Positions 1 through 6,904 of a stretch of 13,069 nt of DNA are shown here, in pieces. The stretch lies in the NCBI GenBank assembly GCA_964453155.1, contig CAYVQU010000155.1, forward strand, positions 1 through 13,069. Reading direction: 5' to 3'. The position numbers and the translations under genes are program-made. A model generated the notes under the pieces. The model saw only the letters and a program-made list of their open reading frames with translations, did not search any database and was not told the DNA's origin. Source of the DNA: CAYVQU01 sp964453155. GTDB lineage: Bacteria; Chloroflexota; Anaerolineae; Anaerolineales; UBA11858. Within the stretch, counting starts at the first letter, position 1. Every line of letters starts with the position of its first letter.

Positions 1-50
1 CTCAGTTTGGACTGGTTTACCATGTTCACCCCTTATTGTGAATAGACTCT
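1..50 (-). mobile_element. End of a multicopy repeat, probable IS left end (left copy)
   Basis: Bases 1-50 are the exact reverse complement of 13020-13069. Identity stops at base 51 against 13019, which marks the element tip. Read on the minus strand there is an AAGGGGTG ribosome binding site and then ATG opening a reading frame MVNQSKL that runs off the window. This is what the 5' end of a transposase gene about 27 bases from an IS tip would look like. The transposase itself is not visible, so the IS identity is inferred. The match running to the final base on both sides fits an assembly that stopped where a repeat begins. Confidence 0.6.
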
Positions 51-51
51 C

Positions 52-2259
52 TTGTTTAAGGCCCAACCGTCTGGCGCGTCCCCAGCACCGAGAAATGGGG
101 TTTATGGCGTCACGCCGCCAGCTGCCAACCCTGAAAATGTGAATGCCAGTGATGAGACGTATCCTAATAAAGTGGCGATCACCTGGGACGCCGCTACAGG
201 CGCGACGTACTACGAAGTGTGGCGTCACACCAGCGATGACCGCGCTAATGCGACGCGGCTGGTGACCAACGTAACGGGGACTTCATATGATGATACCAGT
301 ACCTTCAGCGGGATGACTTATCATTATTGGGTAATCTCTTGCAATGCGGAGGCATGCAGAGATTTGAATCAAACATCCGATGATACTGGTAAGCCGCAAC
401 AGCATGTCGCCATCAGTCGCCCCTTCGACATCAGTGCCAGCGATGGGGCGTATGCGGATAAGGTGCGGGTAACCTGGACGAATTCAGGCGGAACGGCCTA
501 TAACGAAATCTGGCGCAATACGACGGATAATTGGCAAACAGCCGAGAAGTTAGTGACCAATCAGATCCAAACAACCTACGATGATACCAATGTCAGCCTG
601 AATGTGATTTACTACTATTGGGTTACTGCTTGTACAGACTATGAATGCCATAGTATCCATCCCGATGCGGATGATTCGGGCTTCAGTTCATCGATCAGCA
701 ACCCTGCGAATGTGAATGCCAGTGATGGGAATTACGCTAATAAAGTAGCGCTCACCTGGGACGCCGCCACGGATGCGACGTACTACGAAGTGTGGCGTCA
801 CACCAGCGATGATCGCGATAATGCGACAAAACTGGTGACCAACGTAACGGGGACTTCATATGATGATACCAGTGCCGTAGCCGAAACGACTTATTATTAT
901 TGGGTGATCGCTTGCAATGTCGAGGGGTGTAACGCTTTGTATCAAACTGCGGATGATACCGGCTTCAGTTCAGCGATCAGCAACCCTGAAAATGTGAATG
1001 CCAGTGATGAGACGTATCCTAATAAAGTGGCGATTACCTGGGACGCCGCTACAGGCGCGACCTACTACGAAGTGTGGCGTCACACCAGCGATGATCGCGA
1101 TAATGCGACGCAGCTGGTGACCAACGTAACGGGGACTTCATATGATGATACCAGTACCTTCAGCGGGATGACTTATCATTATTGGGTAATCTCTTGCAAT
1201 GCGGAGGCATGCAGAGATTTGAATCAAACATCCGATGATACTGGTAAGCCGCAACAGCATGTCGCCATCAGTCGCCCCTTCGACATCAGTGCCAGCGATG
1301 GGGCGTATGCGGATAAGGTGCGGGTAACCTGGACGAATTCAGGCGGAACGGCCTATAACGAAATCTGGCGCAATACGACGGATAATTGGCAAACAGCCGA
1401 GAAGTTAGTGACCAATCAGATCCAAACAACCTACGATGATACCAATGTCAGCCTGAATGTGATTTACTACTATTGGGTTACTGCTTGTACAGACTATGAA
1501 TGCCATCAAATCGGTCACGATGCGGATGATTCGGGTTATAGTACCAATAGCCTGGCCAATAATCCCGCTAATGTAAACGCCAGTGATGGAACCTATGCCG
1601 ACAAAGTCGAAGTATCCTGGGCTGCAGTGACTGGGGCGTCGCATTACGAAGTCTGGCGGAACACTACGAATAATACTGGGTCGGCTACCCGACTAGCAGC
1701 TAATCAGAATGCTAGTCCGTATGATGACACCACTGCGGTTACCAATCAAACCTACCATTATTGGGTGACCGCTTGTAATTGGGTGGGATGTAACACTGTG
1801 GCAACCGCGAATTCAGACACCGGCAGCCTCCAAACCCAATCAATCGATCTCAGTCGGCCCACAAATACGAGCGCTACCGACGGAACCTACTCCGACAAAG
1901 TTCAGGTGAGCTGGGATGAACCTTATCAACCCGATTCAGGAATGCGTTATGAAATCTGGCGGAACAGCAGCGCCAGTGAAGTGGGTGCCACCTGCTTGGT
2001 TACAGATGACACCGCGACACCCTATGATGATTCAACTGGCAGCATCGGAGTGACCTATCACTATGCCGTGAAAGTCTGTGATGGTGATGCTAACTGCTCG
2101 CCTTTCAGCAACTGGGATGATGGTTATCGCAGTGATCCCAGCGTAGTTACCTTGCATAATTTCTCCTCCCGGGCGAAAAATCTGCCATTGAACTGGGTGA
2201 TAATCTCCTTTCTCGTACTGGTAGGTGGCAGCCTGACATTCTGGTTGCAGAAGCGCTAG
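52..2259 (+). CDS. FN3-repeat surface protein, 5' truncated, with C-terminal membrane anchor
   Basis: The encoded 735 residues hold seven FN3-like modules of about 92-97 residues, beginning near residues 26, 122, 216, 310, 407, 504 and 601. Each has the core pattern DKVxVxW, YEIWRN/YEVWRH, YDDT and YHYWV, followed by two cysteines about five residues apart (for example CNAEAC, CNWVGC), probably a disulfide. The end has LPLNW, a hydrophobic stretch at about residues 715-732 and a QKR tail, so the protein is probably exported and held at the membrane. No catalytic domain is visible. The frame is open only from base 46: an in-frame TAG at 43-45 lies inside the repeat, there is no signal peptide, and TTG at 52 is merely the first possible start. 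The native N-terminus was probably cut off by an insertion. A role in adhesion or cell-surface structure is inference. Modules 1-2 are nearly copied as modules 4-5. Confidence 0.8.
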   Translation: MFKAQPSGASPAPRNGVYGVTPPAANPENVNASDETYPNKVAITWDAATGATYYEVWRHTSDDRANATRLVTNVTGTSYDDTSTFSGMTYHYWVISCNAEACRDLNQTSDDTGKPQQHVAISRPFDISASDGAYADKVRVTWTNSGGTAYNEIWRNTTDNWQTAEKLVTNQIQTTYDDTNVSLNVIYYYWVTACTDYECHSIHPDADDSGFSSSISNPANVNASDGNYANKVALTWDAATDATYYEVWRHTSDDRDNATKLVTNVTGTSYDDTSAVAETTYYYWVIACNVEGCNALYQTADDTGFSSAISNPENVNASDETYPNKVAITWDAATGATYYEVWRHTSDDRDNATQLVTNVTGTSYDDTSTFSGMTYHYWVISCNAEACRDLNQTSDDTGKPQQHVAISRPFDISASDGAYADKVRVTWTNSGGTAYNEIWRNTTDNWQTAEKLVTNQIQTTYDDTNVSLNVIYYYWVTACTDYECHQIGHDADDSGYSTNSLANNPANVNASDGTYADKVEVSWAAVTGASHYEVWRNTTNNTGSATRLAANQNASPYDDTTAVTNQTYHYWVTACNWVGCNTVATANSDTGSLQTQSIDLSRPTNTSATDGTYSDKVQVSWDEPYQPDSGMRYEIWRNSSASEVGATCLVTDDTATPYDDSTGSIGVTYHYAVKVCDGDANCSPFSNWDDGYRSDPSVVTLHNFSSRAKNLPLNWVIISFLVLVGGSLTFWLQKR
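127..652 (+). repeat. FN3 module-pair repeat, first copy
   Basis: This block encodes modules 1-2 and reappears 855 bases downstream at 982-1507. By eye only a handful of substitutions separate the copies, all in the first 131 bases, and 258-652 looks identical to 1113-1507. The shift of 855 bases is 285 codons, or three modules, so the frame is kept. It indicates a recent internal duplication or gene conversion. Confidence 0.85.
982..1507 (+). repeat. FN3 module-pair repeat, second copy
   Basis: Second copy of 127-652, encoding modules 4-5. Similarity ends just after the codons for ECH, where the first copy continues SIHP and this one QIGH. The module order is therefore A-B-C-A'-B'-D-E, with C (residues 216-309) itself an A-like module. 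Confidence 0.85.
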
Positions 2260-2287
2260 ATCCAGTTCGCTTTCGGTAGTAATCACT

Positions 2288-2321
2288 CCCCGGTGACAGT
2301 TCCAACCATCGGGGGATTTTT
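2288..2321 (+). terminator. Rho-independent terminator after the FN3 gene
   Basis: CCCCGGTG (2288-2295) pairs with CATCGGGG (2307-2314) through one G-U pair. A ten-base loop is followed, after GA, by five Ts at 2317-2321. It lies 28 bases past the FN3 stop codon and separates that gene from the next. Confidence 0.6.
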
Positions 2322-2362
2322 GTGCGCTGAGTATTTTTGCCAAGAGGTGCTATTGAGGGCGG

Positions 2363-2368
2363 TATAAT
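2363..2368 (+). promoter_or_regulatory. Probable -10 element for the ppsR-like gene
   Basis: TATAAT lies 40 bases before the start codon and just after a terminator. No convincing -35 box sits at 16-18 bases; TTGCCA is 20 bases upstream. The promoter is therefore only likely. Confidence 0.4.
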
Positions 2369-2407
2369 AATCTCCGCAGATATCAACTTTTCACTCGGGA
2401 TAAACAC

Positions 2408-3253
2408 ATGGCCGCAAACGACCTAGTTCAAGCAACTTTTCCGCTCTATATTCTTTCCGGTGGCATCGGGGCCTCGGGCGAGCAATTGGCCCGCACGGTC
2501 TTGGCGCAGTTTGAAAAAGTTAATATTGAGATTCAGGTATTTCCGAGAATAACCACCAAAAAACAAATTAGATCGGTGTTAGACCGGGCTGGGGCGGCCA
2601 ATGCGGTCGTGGCGCACACCTTTGTCAATCCCAAACTGCGCCGTGAAGTCCACGAATATGGCGATTCAATCGGGGTGCCAGCCATCGATTTAGTCGAAGA
2701 CCTGATGGAGGCCCTCGCCGCTAAGTTGGATCAAACCCCATTAGGCAAACCAGGGCTTTACCGCCAGTTGCACAAATCCTATTTTGACCGCATCCAGGCC
2801 ATGAACTATACGCTGGATCATGATGATGGCAAAAATCGCGGGGGTTGGGCGCAGGCTGAAATCATTCTCTTGGGTGCCTCGCGGGTGGGCAAAACCCCGT
2901 TGAGCGTCTACCTCTCGGTTTTGGGTTGGAAAGTTGCCAATGTGCCCCTGGTCGCGGGGATCAAGCCCCATCCATCCCTGTTTGCGTTGGATGAGCCTCA
3001 GTTGGTCGGATTGACCCTGGCTCCCAGCGAGTTAATCGAACATCGGGTCTTTCGCCAGAGCGAGTTAGGGGTGAGCGGGTCCCGCTCCGATTATGTCGCC
3101 CCTCAAAAAGTATTCGAAGAAATCGAGGCCATCGAAAAGATGCTCAAGCGCCAACGAGTCCCCCTGGTGGATGTAACCGCCAAACCCATTGAAACCAGCG
3201 CCGACGAAATCATCCGCCTGGTGCGCCGTAAACAAAAGAAAAAGAACAAATAA
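2408..3253 (+). CDS. PpsR/DUF299 pyruvate-water/phosphate dikinase regulatory protein (kinase-phosphorylase)
   Basis: This 281-residue protein matches the kinase-pyrophosphorylase family that switches PEP synthase or pyruvate,phosphate dikinase on and off. Family members phosphorylate a threonine of the dikinase with ADP and remove the phosphate by phosphorolysis. Visible signs are the N-terminal strand with LYILSGGIGASGE (family: SDSTGxTxE), the YFDRIQAMNYTLDHDDG segment at about 125-141, and the P-loop GASRVGKTPLSVYL at about 156-169, where the family usually has SRTSKTP. The ANVPLV segment follows. Length is normal for the family. ATG at 2408 is preceded by a weak GGGA site. The dikinase target is not in the window. 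The protein is cytoplasmic and probably controls pyruvate/PEP flux. It is followed by sppA after 112 bases, with no functional link apparent. Confidence 0.85.
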   Translation: MAANDLVQATFPLYILSGGIGASGEQLARTVLAQFEKVNIEIQVFPRITTKKQIRSVLDRAGAANAVVAHTFVNPKLRREVHEYGDSIGVPAIDLVEDLMEALAAKLDQTPLGKPGLYRQLHKSYFDRIQAMNYTLDHDDGKNRGGWAQAEIILLGASRVGKTPLSVYLSVLGWKVANVPLVAGIKPHPSLFALDEPQLVGLTLAPSELIEHRVFRQSELGVSGSRSDYVAPQKVFEEIEAIEKMLKRQRVPLVDVTAKPIETSADEIIRLVRRKQKKKNK

Positions 3254-3257
3254 TATC

Positions 3258-3350
3258 GACCCCAGGGGTTTCTAAAGGTTTTATAGCAATCAGGCGAAGT
3301 CATACCTGAATGCTTCTTTTAAGATCGGGATATTGAAAACCCCTGGAGTC
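3258..3350 (+). repeat. Inverted repeat in the ppsR-sppA spacer
   Basis: GACCCCAGGGGTTT (3258-3271) and AAACCCCTGGAGTC (3337-3350) are reverse complements with one mismatch, about 65 bases apart. The right arm ends 15 bases before the sppA ATG, just ahead of its GAGG site. The pairing could bring the spacer into a stem that affects sppA translation. The first arm also contains the short palindrome CCCCAGGGG. Confidence 0.45.
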
Positions 3351-3365
3351 TCTTGAGGACACCCT

Positions 3366-5039
3366 ATGTTTTCAAAACTCTACTACTACTTCCGTTACGT
3401 TTTTTGGTGGCTGGGCAACCAGCGCCGCCGACTGGGAAAAACGCCCGATTACGTCATTTTCAACCTGGAGGGGGATTATCCCCAACTGCCCCAGGTCGGG
3501 GGCAATCCGATCGTGCGCTATTTTCGCCCCCCCAAAGTTAGCCTGTGGGAAATTGCCGACCAAATCAAAACCGTCGCCGCCGACCCGCGGGTGAAGGGCG
3601 TTATCTTCAATCTGCGGCCCCTTGAAATGCCCCTGGCGAAGTTGGATGAAATCCGGAGCTGGATCGCTGACCTGCAAGCGGCTGAGAAACGCGTCATTGT
3701 TTGGACCTACACCCTCGATACCGGTCTGCTCTACCTGGCCGCCGCGGCCGATGACATCTGGTTTTTACCGGGGGGGCTGGTGAATCCTTTGGGTCTCTAC
3801 CGCCCCTATACTTACCTGGCCGAGGCCCTGGAATTTGTCGGTCTCCAGGCTGATTTTGTGCAGATCACCCCCTATAAATCGGCCGGGGATATGTTCGGCC
3901 GTACCACCATGTCAGAAGAAGTCCGAGAGATGGGCAATTGGTTGGCGGATTCTACATTTGAAGAAATTGTCGCCGCGATTGCGGCCGGACGGGGCGTTGA
4001 ACCTGAGACGGTCAAATCCTGGATCGATAATTCGCCTTATACTGATCTCGAAGCCCAAGAATTGGGGCTCGTAGATGAACGCTGTGCCGAAGAAGATTGG
4101 GCCGAATTGCTCAAAGACGGGGAGGACTTACCCCGCCTGGCGGTTTATGACGAGGTTCACCGCAAATTCTTCCGCCGCCCCCTGCGCAAACCCGGTAAAT
4201 ACGTGGCCCTGATGAGCATCGAGGGGCTGATCATGGACGGCCGCAGCGGCAGCCCGCCGGTCGATCCGCCCGTGCCGGTCCCCATCGTGATGGATGACCG
4301 GGCCGGTGATCTCAGCGTGGTCCAAACCGCCCGACAAATTTTGGCTGATAAACGCGCCGCCGGGGTAGTCGTCTATGTCGATTCGCGGGGCGGGTCGGTG
4401 ACGGCCTCCGAACGAATGCGGGTCGCCATTGAAGCCATTGCGGCGCACAAACCCGTTGTGGTTGTTATGGGATCGGTGGCCGCTTCGGGTGGCTATTGGG
4501 TCTCAACCCCGGCCAAAACTATCCTGGCCCAACCCAATACCCTAACCGGCTCGATTGGGGTCATCTTCGGCAAAATTGCCCAAACTGGGTTGCTTGAGAA
4601 ACTATTAATCCATCAGGAGAACATCACTCGAGGTGAAAATATCGGAATGTATCAACCTGATGCGCCGTTTACAGAGGCTGAACGGACCAAAGTTTGGGCC
4701 CATATCCAGCGCGTGTACGATATGTTCCTCTCCCGGGTGACTGCCAGCCGAGAAATGGAAACGGAGGCTGCCGATGCCATCAGCGGCGGTCGCGTTTGGA
4801 CCGGTCGGCAAGCCCTTGAAAATGGTTTGGTCGATGAAATCGGTGGGGTGGCGCAAGCTTTAGCCACAGCCCGAGAATTGGCTGATTTAGACGCGAATGC
4901 CGCAGTGCGGTTGTTTGTACCTGAAAAACAATATCTACCCCCGGTCACCGAACCGGCTGCGGGATTTAAATATGCTTTGAAGGGAGTGAAGTTTTTAAGG
5001 GGGCGGGCGTTGTGTCTGTTACCCTGGATCGAGCGCTAA
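3366..5039 (+). CDS. sppA: Signal peptide peptidase SppA, 67K type
   Basis: This 557-residue serine protease of family S49 cleaves leftover signal peptides in the cytoplasmic membrane. It has the tandem two-domain layout of the long (E. coli-type) SppA. The N-terminal half carries the catalytic lysine in YKSAGD (K171). The C-terminal half carries the nucleophile in GSVAASGGYW (S374), followed by TGSIGVIFGK. A typical S49 segment GRVWTGRQALENGLVDEIGG follows near the end. The spacing of lysine and serine (about 200 residues) agrees with E. coli SppA (K209, S409). The N-terminus has an aromatic-rich patch but no long hydrophobic helix, so membrane attachment may be peripheral. ATG at 3366 has GAGG eight bases upstream. 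An alternative reading as a tail-associated protease is unlikely given its length. Confidence 0.93.
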   Translation: MFSKLYYYFRYVFWWLGNQRRRLGKTPDYVIFNLEGDYPQLPQVGGNPIVRYFRPPKVSLWEIADQIKTVAADPRVKGVIFNLRPLEMPLAKLDEIRSWIADLQAAEKRVIVWTYTLDTGLLYLAAAADDIWFLPGGLVNPLGLYRPYTYLAEALEFVGLQADFVQITPYKSAGDMFGRTTMSEEVREMGNWLADSTFEEIVAAIAAGRGVEPETVKSWIDNSPYTDLEAQELGLVDERCAEEDWAELLKDGEDLPRLAVYDEVHRKFFRRPLRKPGKYVALMSIEGLIMDGRSGSPPVDPPVPVPIVMDDRAGDLSVVQTARQILADKRAAGVVVYVDSRGGSVTASERMRVAIEAIAAHKPVVVVMGSVAASGGYWVSTPAKTILAQPNTLTGSIGVIFGKIAQTGLLEKLLIHQENITRGENIGMYQPDAPFTEAERTKVWAHIQRVYDMFLSRVTASREMETEAADAISGGRVWTGRQALENGLVDEIGGVAQALATARELADLDANAAVRLFVPEKQYLPPVTEPAAGFKYALKGVKFLRGRALCLLPWIER

Positions 5040-5080
5040 CCACGAGTGCAGCCGTTCAAGTTGTTAGTCTTTTCGGAATG

Positions 5081-5150
5081 GGACGCGGATGAACGCGGAT
5101 GAACGCGGATATTTTTACAAATCCGCGTTCATCCGCGCTCGTCCGCGTCC
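5081..5150. repeat. Inverted GAACGCGGAT repeat between convergent genes
   Basis: Three tandem copies of a ten-base unit (GGACGCGGAT, GAACGCGGAT, GAACGCGGAT) at 5081-5110 are mirrored at 5121-5150 as reverse complements with two mismatches, around a ten-base AT-rich loop. It lies between the converging ends of sppA and the DUF1444-like gene, so it could act as a bidirectional terminator or transcript-stabilising hairpin. The internal 10-base tandem units suggest a dispersed repeat. Confidence 0.8.
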
Positions 5151-5162
5151 AAAATTATCTTT

Positions 5163-5735
5163 TCAGCCTTCGTATTCCATTAGATACTCATCTTTCCAGG
5201 TGAGCAATTTGGTTGTGAGTGGATATCCGAATTCCTCCGACTCAAATTGCAATTCGGCGCGCATCTGGGCGACAAAATCCGGGTCTTGATCGCCGAAAAC
5301 GACCAAATAATCGCGATAGGGAATCCCGATCAGCAAATTTCCGGGCACCAATTCATCCCATTCATCCAGCAGCTCTCGCAGTAAAATCCGTGCTGCGGCA
5401 AATTTATCCGTGGCTTGACAGCGGATGGTTATCTGCGCGCCCTCCCCTTCAACTTGAAAGTCGGCGGGTGTTACCCGGTTACGCAAATTTTGGAGCGCAG
5501 TCGCATGAACTTTTTCGAGCGGGGGATTAAATTCGCCCATAAATTGTTGAACGACATCGGGGGCCATCGTCACAATATAGGAACCCATATCTAAAATATA
5601 GGTTAGAAACAATCCAGCCGCAAAACGTTGATAGATGGGCACGGGAATATCAAATTCTTCCATTTCTGCCAGCCACTTGGCTGGTTCGAGCATGGGGAGC
5701 AAACCTTCTGCGGTGTTATCAAATTCGTCAGACAT
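5163..5735 (-). CDS. DUF1444-like protein, function unknown
   Basis: The chosen start at 5735 gives 190 residues. The protein resembles the DUF1444 family of Bacillota and relatives. It is acidic and soluble, with no signal peptide. The central part has a LEKVHATALQNL segment. The last third has an IGIPYRDYLVVFGDQDPDFV stretch and then a YPLT motif, as seen in that family, which has no firmly known function. The upstream ATG at 5777 would add 14 residues encoded by the palindrome 5749-5781 and was rejected; ATG at 5735 has AAGG nine bases upstream. It is the last gene of a minus-strand group, 51 bases after the nucleotidyltransferase, with the palindrome filling the spacer. A tie to sugar activation rests on position only. 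Confidence 0.6.
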   Translation of the reverse strand: MSDEFDNTAEGLLPMLEPAKWLAEMEEFDIPVPIYQRFAAGLFLTYILDMGSYIVTMAPDVVQQFMGEFNPPLEKVHATALQNLRNRVTPADFQVEGEGAQITIRCQATDKFAAARILLRELLDEWDELVPGNLLIGIPYRDYLVVFGDQDPDFVAQMRAELQFESEEFGYPLTTKLLTWKDEYLMEYEG

Positions 5736-5748
5736 AGATTCTGCCTTT

Positions 5749-5781
5749 AGGAATGGGGTTCCTGTCAGGAACCCCATTCCT
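5749..5781 (-). promoter_or_regulatory. Perfect 16-bp-arm hairpin between two co-oriented genes
   Basis: AGGAATGGGGTTCCTG and its exact reverse complement are separated by one base. On the minus strand the hairpin starts five bases after the nucleotidyltransferase stop and ends directly at the AAGG ribosome binding site of the DUF1444-like gene. No T-run follows, so it is not a standard terminator. It could limit translation of the downstream gene or protect the upstream mRNA end. Confidence 0.6.
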
Positions 5782-5786
5782 GTGTA

Positions 5787-6737
5787 TTAGTAAACAACCC
5801 GGTTCTGAAATTGTGACCCGGCGGCTACGACCCGATCACGTAAAACGACCGTATTTTCAAGTTGGACTCCATCTTCAAGGGTGACGCCAGTTTCTAAATA
5901 TACATTGGGCCCGATCTGGCAGTCATCACCGATGCTCACATTCTCACCCACAATGACGGGTTGCTTAAACCGAGTGTTTTCCCCCAAAATGCCGTGCTTG
6001 ATTTCGATTGTCTCTTGTTTTTTTGGCAAGAAATGCATATTCAAGGCCAATAAATCTTCGGGGGTTGTCAGATCGATGCGAGTGGGCAGTTGATATTGGC
6101 GTACTTCACCATCTTTGTTGATGAGCATTTGAATGGCATCTTGCAATTCGTACTCGCCGCGGGCTGATTTGGGGATCAACGGCAAATACTCCTTCATTTT
6201 AGCCGCGAACATATACAGCGGAACGCTGCCTATGTTTGAAGGGGCTGCTGCCAAAGTCGGTTTCTCGACAATCCGAACGATCCGGTCACCATCGAGTTCC
6301 ACAATTCCCATCCGGATAATTTCTTCTGGCTCGATCTGTAATGTTGATAAAATTCCGTTGGGTTGCTCCCGCTTCCAGATCGCCAGCATTGCCGCAATTT
6401 GATCGTCCGCCACGAGATTATCGCAGGATGACAGAATAAAGTCACCGTGAATATGCGGCGCGGCTTGTAACAAAGCGTGCCCCATCCCTTTTCGTTCCAT
6501 TTGGGGGACAAATTGAATGTTGGCTTCGATTTTTGATTGCTGTTGGAAATAAGATTGAATCTCAGGGTCATCGGGACTAATGACGAGGACAAAATCGCTT
6601 ATCCCGTTGGTTACCATCGTGTCCATGACGCGCTCGACGATGGGTTTCCCCACCACCGGGCACATCGCTTTGGTGCGGTTCAACGTAATGGGGTGGAGGC
6701 GAGTGCCCCGCCCCGCAGCTAAAATGACAGCTTGCAC
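5787..6737 (-). CDS. Sugar-1-phosphate nucleotidyltransferase with left-handed beta-helix tail
   Basis: This 316-residue enzyme transfers a nucleotide from an NTP to a sugar-1-phosphate, making an NDP-sugar. Residues 1-235 form the Rossmann-like NTP-transferase domain: signature LAAGRGTRLHP with K23, KGMGHALL near 83-90, the metal-binding aspartate in SSCDNLV (D106), and VEKP at 157-160. Residues about 248-316 show hexapeptide-repeat character (VIVGEN, VSIGDD, CQIGPN, VTLEDG), predicting a short beta-helix as in GlmU-like and mannose-1-phosphate guanylyltransferase proteins. It is too short to carry a full acetyltransferase domain. GTG at 6737 has AGGAG seven bases upstream. Exact nucleotide and sugar cannot be read from sequence. 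The neighbouring GHMP kinase upstream on the same strand probably makes its substrate. Confidence 0.82.
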   Translation of the reverse strand: MQAVILAAGRGTRLHPITLNRTKAMCPVVGKPIVERVMDTMVTNGISDFVLVISPDDPEIQSYFQQQSKIEANIQFVPQMERKGMGHALLQAAPHIHGDFILSSCDNLVADDQIAAMLAIWKREQPNGILSTLQIEPEEIIRMGIVELDGDRIVRIVEKPTLAAAPSNIGSVPLYMFAAKMKEYLPLIPKSARGEYELQDAIQMLINKDGEVRQYQLPTRIDLTTPEDLLALNMHFLPKKQETIEIKHGILGENTRFKQPVIVGENVSIGDDCQIGPNVYLETGVTLEDGVQLENTVVLRDRVVAAGSQFQNRVVY

Positions 6738-6904
6738 AAAAAACTCCTAAAAAATCACGAATATGACGAATACTACGGATGGCACGAAAAACTTTAAAAT
6801 GGTTTGTTAGTTGGCTAGTTTGTTGGTGAATGAAACTAACTAACCAACGATCCAATCCCCAAGGGTTCATATTTGAATTATTCGTTCAATTCGTGGCATT
6901 CGTG
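6738..6904. repeat. Degenerate inverted repeats in the kinase-nucleotidyltransferase spacer
   Basis: This 167-base gap holds CACGAAT-like units near its left side (for example ATCACGAATATGACGAATAC) and their reverse complements near its right side (ATTCGTGGCATTCGTG), giving an outer imperfect inverted repeat. Inside it, GTTAGTTGGCTAGTTT and AAACTAACTAACCAAC form a second imperfect hairpin. Both look like dispersed intergenic repeats rather than a gene. The nucleotidyltransferase ribosome binding site is at its left edge. Confidence 0.5.

Noticed and set aside
127..1507. CRISPR or other spacer array suggested by repeated DNA
   Set aside because: The repetition is in-frame protein module duplication with a unit of hundreds of bases.
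1405..1644. Antisense ORFs across the FN3, sppA, kinase and oxidoreductase genes
   Set aside because: They are shadows of well-supported genes on the opposite strand or in other frames with no independent support.
5736..5777. Longer start for the DUF1444-like protein
   Set aside because: The extra residues are encoded by the palindrome; the ATG at 5735 has its own AAGG site.
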